A DNA stretch of 64,000 nucleotides from Candidatus Omnitrophota bacterium (GCA_013177805.1 JABLXU010000051.1:1-64000); one strand, 5' to 3'; shown: positions 44,795 through 54,445, counted from the stretch's first letter. Numbers and translations are program-made. Notes: generated by a model from the letters alone, not told the origin.

Positions 44795-46396
44795 TTACAT
44801 CAAAATCAGTGCCAGGATTTGGCTGAGAGTGGTAACCAGCACCATGGAAATGGCATAAATGGAAGCAAAAGCGATGGTAGGGGTCTCAGAATCGATCCGA
44901 TTGCTGATGGAACTCAAGGCGGGAGTGCTGGTCATGCCACCGCAAACCACGCCGATCGTGGCCAAGTGACTCATACGGAACACGTGCACCGCCAGGGTAT
45001 ACGCTGTCAACAATGGCGCGGCGGTGGTCAACAGGCCGAAAAGCACCATTTGGAAACCCGTCTGGCGGAAGACCTCCCAAAACGACTCCCCCGCATGGGT
45101 GCCGGCCGCCGCCAAAAAAAACACCAAGCCGATTTCCCTGGAGAGATACTTAGCGGCGTGGGGAATCCGGGTGCTTATCCGCCCGATCCGGCCATAGTGG
45201 CTCATGACCAGCGCGACCAGCAAAGGTCCACCGGCCATTCCTAGGCGGAATTGGATGCCTCCCGGTAAATCAAAATTATAAGAACCCAGAACCGTGCCCG
45301 CGACCATGCCTAAAGTGAGGGGAAGAAGATTGGTTTCATGGATCCGGCTTTCTTGCTGTCCAAAAATTTTTACGAATTCATCGCAATCGTCCTTATCGCC
45401 AACAATTCGGATCAGGTCGCCGATTTCCAGGGTGGTTTGCCCCGTTGGCGCGATTTCGATCTCATCCCGCCGCAGCCGGGTGATAATCACCCCAAAGAGT
45501 GAGTGAACCTCCAATTCCTGTAAGGTCTTGCCGGTGATTTGATGGGATGAGATATAAACATCCCGGATGACAATATCCTTGGCAAAATCCATGTCCGCTT
45601 GGGTTTCCTTGCCGATCAAGTGTTCCATTTTTTTCAATTCCCGTTGGGTCCCAACCGCGCGGACAATGTCGTTCAGATGGAGCACCGTGTCATCGTGAGC
45701 AAGGAAAACCCGGTCGCCCCGTTTGACCCGGGTGATGTTGGCTTGGGTCATACTGTGGAAATCGATTTCCGCGATCGGCTTCCCTGTACAGTTGGGATTG
45801 GTCACAAGGTAATGTTTTTCCAGAACTTTATGTTCTTGGCGGGAGGGATCTTCTTTTTCAAGAATTTGTTCTTCGCGGGTCGATTTCAGGTTGGCAATGC
45901 ATTGCACAAACAAAATGATCCCAATCAGTCCAAAGGGATAGGCGATACCATACCCGATCGAGATGTTGGGGTCATCCACCACATCCAGGGCCGCAGCCAG
46001 ACCGGGAGAGGAGGTGATAGCCCCCGAGTAAATTCCCACGCATAAGCCAGGCGGCAGATCAAACAACCGGGCTATTCCCCATATCACCGCGACCCCGGAT
46101 GACAAAGACAACAGCGAGATCAGAAAAAAGGTGAAGCCGTTTTTATGGATGGATGAAAAAAAACGCGGTCCAGCCGAAAGCCCTACTGAATAAACAAACA
46201 AAATGATACCCAATGTATTAATTTCATCGGGGATACGGATTCCCCAATGCCCGAACAGCATGCCCACAAACATGACCGCCGATGGTCCCAAAGAAAATCC
46301 CCGGATCGTGAGGTTTCCCAGGGCGACTCCGAAACCGACGATCAAAAACAAGGTGATTATCGGATTGGCAATAAGAAAAGCGAGTATGCTATTCAT
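44795..46396 (-). CDS. AspT/YidE-type transporter with two TrkA-C domains
   Basis: A 533-residue inner-membrane transporter of the aspartate:alanine exchanger family. Two blocks of about five helices (residues about 1-165 and 380-533) contain the duplicated motifs SAVMFVGMLFGHWGIRIP and SGAITSSPGLAAAL/GGMTSTPALSSIS. Between them lie two TrkA-C ligand-binding domains (about 210-380), with VKRGDRVFLAHDDTVLHLND and LRRDEIEIAPTGQTTLEIGD. Substrates of the family include amino acids, dicarboxylates and anions; this one cannot be assigned. The frame is open to 46645 but the membrane part starts at ATG 46396, which has no good binding site. It appears monocistronic. Confidence 0.92.
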   Translation of the reverse strand: MNSILAFLIANPIITLFLIVGFGVALGNLTIRGFSLGPSAVMFVGMLFGHWGIRIPDEINTLGIILFVYSVGLSAGPRFFSSIHKNGFTFFLISLLSLSSGVAVIWGIARLFDLPPGLCVGIYSGAITSSPGLAAALDVVDDPNISIGYGIAYPFGLIGIILFVQCIANLKSTREEQILEKEDPSRQEHKVLEKHYLVTNPNCTGKPIAEIDFHSMTQANITRVKRGDRVFLAHDDTVLHLNDIVRAVGTQRELKKMEHLIGKETQADMDFAKDIVIRDVYISSHQITGKTLQELEVHSLFGVIITRLRRDEIEIAPTGQTTLEIGDLIRIVGDKDDCDEFVKIFGQQESRIHETNLLPLTLGMVAGTVLGSYNFDLPGGIQFRLGMAGGPLLVALVMSHYGRIGRISTRIPHAAKYLSREIGLVFFLAAAGTHAGESFWEVFRQTGFQMVLFGLLTTAAPLLTAYTLAVHVFRMSHLATIGVVCGGMTSTPALSSISNRIDSETPTIAFASIYAISMVLVTTLSQILALILM

Positions 46397-47102
46397 GCAA
46401 TTAATGAATAAATCACGAAATTTAAAACAGTTTTGTTCGTATTGTACCGCAAGGCACGAAATAGATGAGAGGCGTATCTGGATTTTACCGGTTTCATGTC
46501 GAAGAGATACACGCAGCCCATGATACCTGCTAATCCTCTTTCGTTTCGCCCGCGTAAACCTGAATAAAGAGAGAGAAACCTTTCTCGTCAGGCCGTTCGC
46601 GGGGATGATTTTCCCACCAATTTCCGCTTCAGATGGCTGTGGCATTCTGGCTCATCGGGGAAGCGTTTTTATTATTGAAAATAACGTGACATCCATCGAT
46701 CGAATCGTAACATAAAATGTATGAACAAGTAGGTACTTGATTTTTTTTATCTATTTTGTTGTGTTTCCCCTTTATGAAAGATATGATAATAGGAGGCTTG
46801 GGGAGGCGGACTTTCGTTTGTCGAAGCGGGGAATGGCTGAGACATCCACGTTTTTATCACGATCTTCATTGATCTTTTATTGTTCTGCATGATCGGTTTC
46901 TCTTTCCATCGGGCCCTGGCTGCCGAAGACCAGGGGATTTCGATGGGAAAAGGTTGATCTTTGGTTAGGTGGTCAAAGTTGATCATTTTGATAAAATATA
47001 TTGGTTTCAGGAAACGGTTTTCGAAGACTTTCGACATATTTTCCCCGCAGGCGGAGAAATGTTGGGAAGCAGCGGCAGGGGTGAAGAAAGGAACGTTGTC
47101 TT
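46397..47102. other. Long intergenic region (about 700 bases)
   Basis: AT-rich and non-coding by appearance. It includes a roughly 48-base inverted repeat at 46903-46950 (TTTCCATCG/CGATGGGAAA and CCCTGG/CCAGGG) and a weak hairpin with eight T near 46723-46748. The last 100 bases should hold the promoter of the polysaccharide operon. No ORF has a binding site or a recognisable product. Confidence 0.5.
46903..46950 (+). repeat. Inverted repeat in non-coding DNA
   Basis: Nine-plus-six base-paired arms with a small bulge and a 13-base loop, about 150 bases before the first polysaccharide gene. It could fold as an RNA structure or be a decayed repeat. Confidence 0.45.
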
Positions 47103-48227
47103 TTGAATGTATTGATCACACATCCTGATTTTTTAGATCCCGGGGGAGTTTCCAATTTTTTTGGCCATTTACGAGGGAAATTCAACGTGCCGGTCCATTC
47201 ATTTTGCGTGGGCCGCCGTCCGAATGAAGCGGGTGAGTTGAGAAAACTATCCCGGTTTGTGGGTGATTTTTATCATTTTACGCGAGCCATCCGAAAGCAC
47301 CATATCGATGTCGTTCACATCAATCCATCCTTGGATATGAAATCGTACATCCGCGATGGCTTGTTGGTGTTGTTGGCCAAAAGCCTTGGCGCGAAGGCGG
47401 TGGTTTTTTTTCATGGCTGGCAAAAACCTTTTCAGGAGACAATCGAATCCCGTTTTCTTTGGACCTTCCGATGGACCTTCGGACGGGCCGATGCCTTTAT
47501 AGTTCTGTCCCGGGAGGTAATGAACACCTTGCGCCGCTGGAATATGACCCAGCCCATTTACCGGGAGACGACCGTTGTCGATGACGATTTTCTGGATGGC
47601 TTCGATTGGCCCACTCTTCAGGCCAACCGGGACCAGTCATCGGTTTGGCGCATCCTATTCCTCTCGCGTATGATCAAGGGAAAGGGGATTTATGAGACAG
47701 TGCAAGCCTTCGCGAAACTCCACGCGGCTTATCCCGCCATGGAGCTGATTGTGGCGGGTGACGGCCCCGAACTGGAAGCCGTGAAAGCGTACGTGGCATC
47801 GGAAAATATTCCGCGAGTTTCGTTTCCCGGCTATATCAAAGGGAACGATAAGCGCGAGTTGCTAGCCCGTTCGCATGTTTATATTTTGCCAAGTTATACG
47901 GAAGGCATGCCGGTCTCCGTGGTGGAAGCCATGGCGTTTGGTTTGCCCATCGTCACCCGGCCGGTGGGTGGTTTAGCGGATGTTATCCAGAGTGAAATCC
48001 ACGGATTCATGACAGACAGCCTGGATCCAGCCGAGTTCGCCGGTTTTCTCGAGCGTTTGTACCAGGATAAAGGGTTGTATGCCACGATTTCCCGCAACAA
48101 CTGGGATTACGCCCGGAAGCATTGTTTGGCGCCGGGAGCGGCGGCTCGCCTCGAAACCGTGTATCGAAATGTCATGAATGGTGGTCTATGCGGTGATCAA
48201 ATTGAAAATAAATACGGGAAAGGATGA
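47103..48227 (+). CDS. Glycosyltransferase family 4 (first gene of polysaccharide cluster)
   Basis: A 374-residue GT-B glycosyltransferase, probably cytoplasmic face of the inner membrane. It starts MNVLITHPDFLDPGGVSNFF, with the acceptor-side loop VFFHGWQKPF. The donor half shows LFLSRMIKGKGIYETVQAFA, MELIVAGDGPELEAVKAYV, and the E-x7-E motif PSYTEGMPVSVVEAMAFGLP. The start is TTG 47103 with AAAGGAA upstream, since there is no ATG in phase near the conserved N-terminus. It ends four to seven bases before the next gene, so the two are co-transcribed. Donor and acceptor sugars are unknown, but the neighbours suggest a uronic-acid-containing polymer. Confidence 0.92.
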   Translation: MNVLITHPDFLDPGGVSNFFGHLRGKFNVPVHSFCVGRRPNEAGELRKLSRFVGDFYHFTRAIRKHHIDVVHINPSLDMKSYIRDGLLVLLAKSLGAKAVVFFHGWQKPFQETIESRFLWTFRWTFGRADAFIVLSREVMNTLRRWNMTQPIYRETTVVDDDFLDGFDWPTLQANRDQSSVWRILFLSRMIKGKGIYETVQAFAKLHAAYPAMELIVAGDGPELEAVKAYVASENIPRVSFPGYIKGNDKRELLARSHVYILPSYTEGMPVSVVEAMAFGLPIVTRPVGGLADVIQSEIHGFMTDSLDPAEFAGFLERLYQDKGLYATISRNNWDYARKHCLAPGAAARLETVYRNVMNGGLCGDQIENKYGKG

Positions 48228-48233
48228 AGAGTG

Positions 48234-49508
48234 ATGACGGCTGTAATAGCAAACAAACTGGAAGGTCTATTGAAACAATTTGTTCAATGGCTGGACGGAT
48301 ACGGTCCGGTTTCCCAGGATCAGTATGATTTTTGGTCGTTTCCGCCCGGACAGAAAGCCAAGGCGGTGTATTACAAGAACGCCAAACTCGGGGGACTGCT
48401 GGTGGCGCCGTTTTTCTTTCTGGAATCGTTCGCGCCGGCCACGCGGAAATGGTTCACTCCCCCGCGGCGGTTTGCGATCGCTGATGCCCACTACGCGATG
48501 GGATTTCTATTCCTCCACCGCGCCACAGGCGCGACGGGATACTATGACCGCGCCCGGTCGTATCTGGAGGAGCTGATCCGTTCGCGTTGTCCCGGGTACG
48601 AGCATTACTGTTGGGGGTATCCCTTTGAGTGGGAGACCTGTTTCGGCACCTTCCATGCCGGGACACCGCTTATCACCACCGTGCCCTACGTGTACGAGGC
48701 TTTCCGGGACATGTACGAGGTGGACGGCTCCGAACGTTGGTTGGAAATTGTGCATTCCATCGCCGAGCATGTCTACCACGATTACACGGACGCGGACATC
48801 AGCGCCACCGCGAGCGCTGCTTCGTATTCACCCTTTGACAAGCGGATGGTGCTTAACGCCAACGCGTACCGGGCGTATATCATGACCGAGGCGTCCATCC
48901 GGTTCAACAATGATGCCTATTGGAAGAAAGGCGAGAGGAACATCAATTACATCTTGGAAGTGCAGAATCCCGATGGATCCTGGTTCTACGCCACCGACGG
49001 CAAAGACCGGTTCATCGACAATTACCACACGTGCTTCAATCTCAAGAACCTGGCGAAGATTGACGCGTTGAAGCCTTCCGCTTCCATCCAGGAAAGTATC
49101 CGCCGCGGAGTGGAATATTACTTGAGCCATCTGGTGGACGAGCACCGGTTGCCCGTCCCCTTTGCCAAGAAGCCCCGCATTACCCTGCACAAACGGGAAC
49201 TGTATGACTACGCTGAATTTTTAAACATGTCTTTGCTGCTGCGGGACCGCTTCGCGGAACTCAACGAGGTCCGTCAGATCGTCTTTGACGACTTCAGCAC
49301 CCAGTGGATCAAACCCGACGGATCGTTCCGAACCCGGAAATTGTTGTTCGGGTGGAATAATGTTCCCTACCACCGCTGGGCGCAATCGCAGATGTTCCGG
49401 AGCCTGGCGTTTTGGTATCACATGGAGCGGGAGGCAGCCGCCATGGCGGAAGAGAAGGTGCCTATGCGCGAATGGAATCATGCGGAGAATGCCGATGTGC
49501 GGAATTAG
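48234..49508 (+). CDS. Alpha/alpha-toroid polysaccharide biosynthesis protein
   Basis: A 424-residue soluble protein made of repeated helical hairpins with aromatic-acidic ends (YCWGYPFEWETCFGTFHAG, NYILEVQNPDGSWFYATDGK, RFIDNYHTCFNL), an (alpha/alpha)-barrel as in glycosidases, epimerases and terpenoid cyclases. The family is usually found beside glycosyltransferases in polysaccharide loci and is sometimes misnamed in databases; its reaction is not established. His, Asp and Glu at WETCFG and DNYHT could be catalytic. It starts at GTG 48231 or, as given, ATG 48234 with a GGATGAAGAG site. Its stop overlaps asnB by 14 bases. Confidence 0.82.
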   Translation: MTAVIANKLEGLLKQFVQWLDGYGPVSQDQYDFWSFPPGQKAKAVYYKNAKLGGLLVAPFFFLESFAPATRKWFTPPRRFAIADAHYAMGFLFLHRATGATGYYDRARSYLEELIRSRCPGYEHYCWGYPFEWETCFGTFHAGTPLITTVPYVYEAFRDMYEVDGSERWLEIVHSIAEHVYHDYTDADISATASAASYSPFDKRMVLNANAYRAYIMTEASIRFNNDAYWKKGERNINYILEVQNPDGSWFYATDGKDRFIDNYHTCFNLKNLAKIDALKPSASIQESIRRGVEYYLSHLVDEHRLPVPFAKKPRITLHKRELYDYAEFLNMSLLLRDRFAELNEVRQIVFDDFSTQWIKPDGSFRTRKLLFGWNNVPYHRWAQSQMFRSLAFWYHMEREAAAMAEEKVPMREWNHAENADVRN

Positions 49509-51399
49509 TGGTATTTTTCATTACCACGATCATGCAGCAGTAAACAAAATTCTCTTACAGCGCATGACGGATTTTCTCCGGCACCGGGGGCCCGATGACG
49601 AAGGATTTTATTACGACGACCGGGCCGGCCTGGGGCTGGGTCACCGCCGTTTGTCCATCATTGATCTGAATACGGGCCACCAACCGATCGGCAACGAGGA
49701 TGGCACGATTTGGATTATTTTTAATGGTGAAATTTACAACTATAAGGATCTGCGGAAGGAACTGGAATCTCACGGTCACCGGTTTCAAACCAAGACCGAC
49801 ACGGAAGTCATTCTTCACGCGTATGAGCAATGGGGGGTGGATGCGTTTCCGCGGCTCAATGGCATTTACGCGTTCGCCATATGGAACGGGAACACCCAGG
49901 AATTGATCTTGGCGCGGGATCCCTACGGGGTGAAGCCCTTGTATTATTGGGACAACGGCCGCTCGTTGTTGTTCGCTTCCGAAATCAAGGCGATTCTGGG
50001 CCATCCCAAGGTGCAGCGGGAGATTGATCTGCAAGCGTTGGACGAATTTTTGATGTTTTCGTTCATCCCTTCGCCGCACACCATTTTTGAGGGCATCCGA
50101 AAGCTGTATCCCGGCTACGCCTTGCGTTGCGGCCGGCGTCTGGAGGAGCCGTTTTGTTTTTACCGCCGCCCTCCCACCCTTCTGGAGGGGCTTTCCGAAA
50201 ACGAGCTCGTGGAGGAATTGCGGAAGAAGATCTACGCGGCGGTGGAACGGCAGTTGATGTCCGATGTGCCCTTGGGGATTATGCTCAGCGGAGGGGTGGA
50301 TTCTTCCACCGTGGCGCAAATCGCCACCGAGATCACCGGCGGCCCCCTGCAAACCTTCACGGTCGGCTTCTCGGATGATTTTGATGAAAACGAATTGATT
50401 CACGCCCGCGAGGCGTCCCGGCGGATCGGCAGCCATCACCATGATATCACCATTTCCGCCGAGAAATACGCCGATTTCATGCCCAAGTCCATGTGGTACT
50501 TGGAAGAACCCATCGCCACCGCGTCCACGGTGGCCTTCTATAAGGTTTGCGAGCTTGCGGGGCAATGCGTTAAGGTGGTGCTGACCGGACAGGGCGCCGA
50601 CGAACCTTTCGCCGGTTATTTGCGCCATTTTGGGGAGCGGTGGGGTTCCCGTTACCGGATTCTTCCTGAAGCCCTGAGGAAATATGTCATCGCGCCCCTG
50701 GTGGAATTGTTGCCCCGCAACGAGCGGCTCAAGCGGGCGGTCCGCTCCTTGAACATTCCGGATACACTCCAGCGGTTCTGCCAGGTGCATTCCATTTTTC
50801 ATCCCTCCCTCCGCCAGAAATTGTATTTGCAGGATGGAAACCGGGGGATGCACACGCGATGTGTCGACGTGTTCCGCCGCTGGCAGGCTGATGTCACGCA
50901 TTTGGACCCCCTCAGCCAGTTGTTGTACATCGATTCCCGCTTTTCGTTGCCGGACAACCTGCTGATGTATGGAGACAAATTGTCCATGGCGGTTTCCCTC
51001 GAGGCGCGGGTCCCGTTTCTGGATCTGGACCTCATGCAGTTCGTGGAAAGCATTCCACCCCAGTACAAGATCAAGGGGCTGACTCAAAAGTACATCCTGA
51101 AAAAAGCGGTTTCCAAATGGATTCCGCCGCAGGTGCTCAGCCGGAGAAAGATTGGCTTCACCACGCCGGTAAACAACTGGTTCCGGCGGGAAATGCGGAC
51201 TTATCTCAGTGACAAAATGTTGTCGAATCATTCGCTCTCCAGCATCTATTTCAATAAAAAAACCATCTTGGGGATGATCGACGACCACCACAGCGGCCGG
51301 CAAGACTACAAACGCGCCCTGTTTTCGCTTTTGACTTTGGAAATGTGGTACGAATATTTTTATAAATCCGGACAGTGGAGTTCATTTCATGATCATTAA
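49495..51399 (+). CDS. asnB: Glutamine amidotransferase, asparagine-synthase-like (sugar amidation candidate)
   Basis: A 634-residue two-domain enzyme. The N-terminal glutaminase begins MCGISGIFHY, with Cys2 as the nucleophile after Met removal, and has HRRLSIIDL, FNGEIYNYKDL and RDPYGVKPLYY. The C-terminal synthetase has the PP-loop GIMLSGGVDSSTVAQIA, GQGADEPFAGY and SLEARVPFLD. Inside a polysaccharide locus such enzymes usually amidate uronic acids (WbpS type) rather than make asparagine; this is an inference from context. The start overlaps the toroid gene by 14 bases and its own stop overlaps algD by 11 bases, so translation is tightly coupled. The frame start at 49285 is rejected because it reads through the toroid gene. 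Confidence 0.93.
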   Translation: MCGISGIFHYHDHAAVNKILLQRMTDFLRHRGPDDEGFYYDDRAGLGLGHRRLSIIDLNTGHQPIGNEDGTIWIIFNGEIYNYKDLRKELESHGHRFQTKTDTEVILHAYEQWGVDAFPRLNGIYAFAIWNGNTQELILARDPYGVKPLYYWDNGRSLLFASEIKAILGHPKVQREIDLQALDEFLMFSFIPSPHTIFEGIRKLYPGYALRCGRRLEEPFCFYRRPPTLLEGLSENELVEELRKKIYAAVERQLMSDVPLGIMLSGGVDSSTVAQIATEITGGPLQTFTVGFSDDFDENELIHAREASRRIGSHHHDITISAEKYADFMPKSMWYLEEPIATASTVAFYKVCELAGQCVKVVLTGQGADEPFAGYLRHFGERWGSRYRILPEALRKYVIAPLVELLPRNERLKRAVRSLNIPDTLQRFCQVHSIFHPSLRQKLYLQDGNRGMHTRCVDVFRRWQADVTHLDPLSQLLYIDSRFSLPDNLLMYGDKLSMAVSLEARVPFLDLDLMQFVESIPPQYKIKGLTQKYILKKAVSKWIPPQVLSRRKIGFTTPVNNWFRREMRTYLSDKMLSNHSLSSIYFNKKTILGMIDDHHSGRQDYKRALFSLLTLEMWYEYFYKSGQWSSFHDH

Positions 51400-52699
51400 C
51401 GTATTTGGTTTGGGATATGTCGGGTGTGTTTCCGTCGCTTGTTTCGGCAAGGAAGGCCACCGGATCCATTGCATTGACATCAACGATTATAAAATCGGCT
51501 TGATCAATCGAGGGGAGCCCACCATCATCGAAAAAGACTTGGATTGGATGATGAAAGAGGCGTGGGAGGCGGGGAATATCCTGGCCACCCGGGACTACCG
51601 GAGCGTAATGCCGGATTCGGATCTCTCCATTATCTGTGTGGGGACACCCAACAACAAACACGGCCATCTCGACCTGAGCGGCATCGGCCATGTGGCGGAA
51701 AACATCGGGGAAGGATTGGCGGCCAGCCGGCGCTATCACGTGGTGGTGATCCGCAGCACTGTCCTGCCGGGGACCAACGAGAAGGTGGGCCGGATCATCG
51801 CGGAAAAGTCGGGTAAAAAGCGGGGAACCGATTTCGAGGTTGTCTCCAATCCCGAGTTCCTGCGTGAAGGGTCGGCTGTTCACGATTTCTACCATCCACC
51901 TTGCACGGTGATTGGAACCTCGTCGGACCAGGCCTTTGCGGTCATGGCGGACCTTTACAAGAATGTCCAGGCACCAATCCGGCGGGTATCCATTCCCGCG
52001 GCCGAGATGATCAAGATGGTGAACAACAGTTTTCATGCCCTCAAGGTGTCTTTCGCCAACGAGATCGGGAATATTTGCAAGTCCTTGGGGATTGATTCCC
52101 ACGAGGTCATGGATTTGTTTTGCGAAGACACGAAATTGAATCTCTCGCCCTACTATCTCAAGCCGGGATTTGCCTATGGCGGTTCCTGCCTGCCGAAGGA
52201 CCTTTCCGCCCTGAAGACCATCGCGCACGACCACTATGTCATCACGCCGGTTATCAACGCCATCGAAATCAGCAACGAAAATCAAAAAAAGCGCCTTATT
52301 GAGCTGGTCACGGAACAGAACGGCAAGCGGATCGGCGTGCTGGGGCTGAGTTTCAAACCCGGGACCGACGACTTGCGCCACAGCCCCATTGTTGAGTTCG
52401 TCGAAGCGATGCTCGGCAAGGGGTACGAGGTGAAGATTTACGACAAGAATGTTCATCTTTCCAAGATCGTGGGGGCCAACAAGGAATACATCATGGCCAA
52501 GATCCCCCATATTTCCGACTACATTTCGGATAACCTGGACGACGTGGTCCAAAGGACCGAGGTGATTGTCATTTCCCACAAGAATCCCGAGTTTGTGGAC
52601 TTGCCCAAGCGCTATCCGGACAAAATGTTCATCGACCTCGTCCGGATCCAACGCGATCTCAGCGAATATCAAGGAGCCTATTGTGGAATCAGCTGGTAA
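51389..52699 (+). CDS. algD: GDP-mannose 6-dehydrogenase
   Basis: Oxidises GDP-mannose to GDP-mannuronate with NAD, a four-electron reaction. The 436-residue length equals that of Pseudomonas AlgD, and the sequence follows it closely: INVFGLGYVGCVSVACFGK (NAD site), VGTPNNKHGHLDL, RSTVLPGTNEKV, NPEFLREGSA, FANEIGN, and the catalytic-Cys loop AYGGSCLPKDL. The C-terminal KEYIMAKIPHI is also shared. UDP-glucose dehydrogenase is a relative but matches less well. It overlaps asnB by 11 bases and the next glycosyltransferase by 17 bases. It provides the uronic acid for the polymer. Confidence 0.94.
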   Translation: MIINVFGLGYVGCVSVACFGKEGHRIHCIDINDYKIGLINRGEPTIIEKDLDWMMKEAWEAGNILATRDYRSVMPDSDLSIICVGTPNNKHGHLDLSGIGHVAENIGEGLAASRRYHVVVIRSTVLPGTNEKVGRIIAEKSGKKRGTDFEVVSNPEFLREGSAVHDFYHPPCTVIGTSSDQAFAVMADLYKNVQAPIRRVSIPAAEMIKMVNNSFHALKVSFANEIGNICKSLGIDSHEVMDLFCEDTKLNLSPYYLKPGFAYGGSCLPKDLSALKTIAHDHYVITPVINAIEISNENQKKRLIELVTEQNGKRIGVLGLSFKPGTDDLRHSPIVEFVEAMLGKGYEVKIYDKNVHLSKIVGANKEYIMAKIPHISDYISDNLDDVVQRTEVIVISHKNPEFVDLPKRYPDKMFIDLVRIQRDLSEYQGAYCGISW

Positions 52700-53885
52700 G
52701 GTGCTCATTCTGGTCGAGAACTTGTCCGTGCCGTTCGATCAACGCGTGTGGCGCGAGGCCACGGCCCTGACCGAAAAAGGGTATCAGGTCCGTGTGATTT
52801 GCCCGAAGGGGAAGAAATTCGATACCGCCGCCCATGAAATTCTCCAGAACGTTTCCATTTACCGCTACAACGCATGGGAAGCGGGGGAAGGATTTTTGGC
52901 GTATCTCTTTGAATTCGCCCAAGCCCTGGTGAAAATGTCTTACTTGAGTGTACGGGTGTTTTTCAAGGAGGGATTCGACGTCATCCAGACCTGCAATCCC
53001 CCCGACTTGCTCTTCCTGGTGGCGTTGCCGTATAAGATTCTGGGGAAAAAACTGATCTTCGACCACCACGATCTTTCCCCCGAGACCTATCTTACCAAGC
53101 GGAAAAGCCAGGATTCCAACCTGGTCCACAAGGTGTTGCTCTTTTTCGAGCGGATGACCTTCAAGACCGCCGATGTGGTGATCTCGACCAACGAATCGTA
53201 CAAGGCAATCGCCATGCGGCGCGGCCAGGTGCCCGCCGAGCGGATCGTGATCGTGCGCAACGGCCCCGATCCCAAGCGGATCAAGGTGGTGCCCGAAAAT
53301 CCCGCTCTGCGGCGCGGCAAGCCTTGCCTGATTTATTACATCGGCACCATGGGCAGCCAGGACGGCGTCGATTACCTGCTACGCTCGGCGGCATACTTGC
53401 TGCATGACCTGAAGCGCGAGGATTTCCACCTCATGATCATGGGGGGCGGCACGGAGCTCGAGAATCTGAAAAATTACGCCAAGGAACTGAAAGTGGACAC
53501 CGTAGTGACCTTCACCGGCCGGGTGCCCGACGCCGACGTGGTGGAGGCCCTCTCTACCGCCGACATCTGCGTGTGTCCTGACCCCCACACTCCCCTGAAC
53601 GACATTTCCACAATGAACAAGACGCTGGAGTACATGGCTGTGGGCAAGCCCATCGTTTCCTACGATCTGAAGGAGACCCGGATTTCGGCGGGCGAGGCAT
53701 CGTTGTACGCGGTCCCCAATGATGAGCAGGATTTTGCCCGGAAAATCGCCCAATTGATGGATTCGCCCGAATTGCGCCGGCATCTCGGTGAGATTGGCCG
53801 TCAGCGGATTCAGGAAAGCCTGTCATGGGACCATTCCAAACAAAAATTGTATGAAGCCTACGCGTTGGCGCTGGGCCAGGCGTAA
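52683..53885 (+). CDS. Glycosyltransferase family 4 (second in cluster)
   Basis: A 400-residue GT-B enzyme. The N-terminus KVLILVENLSVPFDQRVWRE is typical of WsaF/WcaI-like enzymes, followed by FDHHDLSPETY. The donor half has YYIGTMGSQDGVDYLLRSA, MIMGGGTELENLKNYAKEL, TFTGRVPDADVVE and EYMAVGKPIVSYDLKE, with the nucleotide-binding Glu pair replaced by the PDPHTPLNDISTMNKTLEY loop usual in this subgroup. The start is GTG 52683 with AAGGAG six bases before it; the earlier frame start at 52566 lies within algD. Overlap with algD by 17 bases indicates coupled translation. Confidence 0.93.
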   Translation: MESAGKVLILVENLSVPFDQRVWREATALTEKGYQVRVICPKGKKFDTAAHEILQNVSIYRYNAWEAGEGFLAYLFEFAQALVKMSYLSVRVFFKEGFDVIQTCNPPDLLFLVALPYKILGKKLIFDHHDLSPETYLTKRKSQDSNLVHKVLLFFERMTFKTADVVISTNESYKAIAMRRGQVPAERIVIVRNGPDPKRIKVVPENPALRRGKPCLIYYIGTMGSQDGVDYLLRSAAYLLHDLKREDFHLMIMGGGTELENLKNYAKELKVDTVVTFTGRVPDADVVEALSTADICVCPDPHTPLNDISTMNKTLEYMAVGKPIVSYDLKETRISAGEASLYAVPNDEQDFARKIAQLMDSPELRRHLGEIGRQRIQESLSWDHSKQKLYEAYALALGQA

Positions 53886-53930
53886 ACGGTTGAAGAATTA
53901 TCCTCATTCTCCGGGAAGGATCGTGAAGCC

Positions 53931-54422
53931 ATGACGGATACCCGTATGCAAAAGATCGCGGACAATGTGAAGTTGGGTCAAAATGTGAAGATCTACGATT
54001 TCGTCAACCTGTACGGGTGCGAGATTGGTGACAACAGCAAGATCGGCACGTTTGTGGAAATCCAAAAGGGCGCGGTCATCGGCAAGAATTGCAAGATTTC
54101 CAGTCACACGTTCATCTGCGAGGGCGTGACGATCGAGGACAACGTCTTTATCGGCCATAATGTGACCTTCATCAACGACCGCTATCCCCGGTCCACCAAT
54201 CCGGACGGGCAATTGCAGACCGAGGCGGATTGGGTTTGCGAGCCTACCCGGATCAAGCAGGGCGCCTCCATTGGCTCCAGTGCCACCCTTCTCTGCGGGA
54301 TTACGGTCGGCGAGAACGCCATTGTGGGCGCAGGCAGCGTGGTGACCAAGGATGTCCCGCCCAACACCGTCGTGGCCGGCAATCCCGCGCGGGTGATGAA
54401 AAAGGTGGATTCCTTGCAGTAA
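53931..54422 (+). CDS. Left-handed beta-helix N-acetyltransferase (WbpD-like)
   Basis: A 163-residue hexapeptide-repeat acyltransferase. Imperfect hexads of the type [LIV]-G-x4 run through most of the chain (IGDNSKIGTFVEIQKGAVIG, VGENAIVGAGSVV), with the acetyl-CoA-site loop TFINDRYPRS and TKDVPPNTVVAGNPARVMKK at the end, the usual C-terminal signature. WbpD-like enzymes acetylate 3-amino groups of UDP-amino-sugar uronates; the other steps of that route are not all here, so the substrate could be another amino sugar. GGAAGGA precedes the ATG. It lies 45 bases after the glycosyltransferase. Confidence 0.9.
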   Translation: MTDTRMQKIADNVKLGQNVKIYDFVNLYGCEIGDNSKIGTFVEIQKGAVIGKNCKISSHTFICEGVTIEDNVFIGHNVTFINDRYPRSTNPDGQLQTEADWVCEPTRIKQGASIGSSATLLCGITVGENAIVGAGSVVTKDVPPNTVVAGNPARVMKKVDSLQ

Positions 54423-54445
54423 AATCTTGGAAAGTGAAACGCGGA

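Noticed and set aside
46723..46748. Terminator-like hairpin followed by eight T
   Set aside because: The stem is only five base pairs and no gene on that strand ends there, so it is mentioned but not called.
49555..51303. 582-codon frame on the minus strand opposite asnB
   Set aside because: Antisense shadow with no recognisable domain; asnB motifs on the plus strand are complete.
51251..52708. 485-codon frame on the minus strand opposite algD
   Set aside because: Antisense shadow of a conserved gene, without a credible start.
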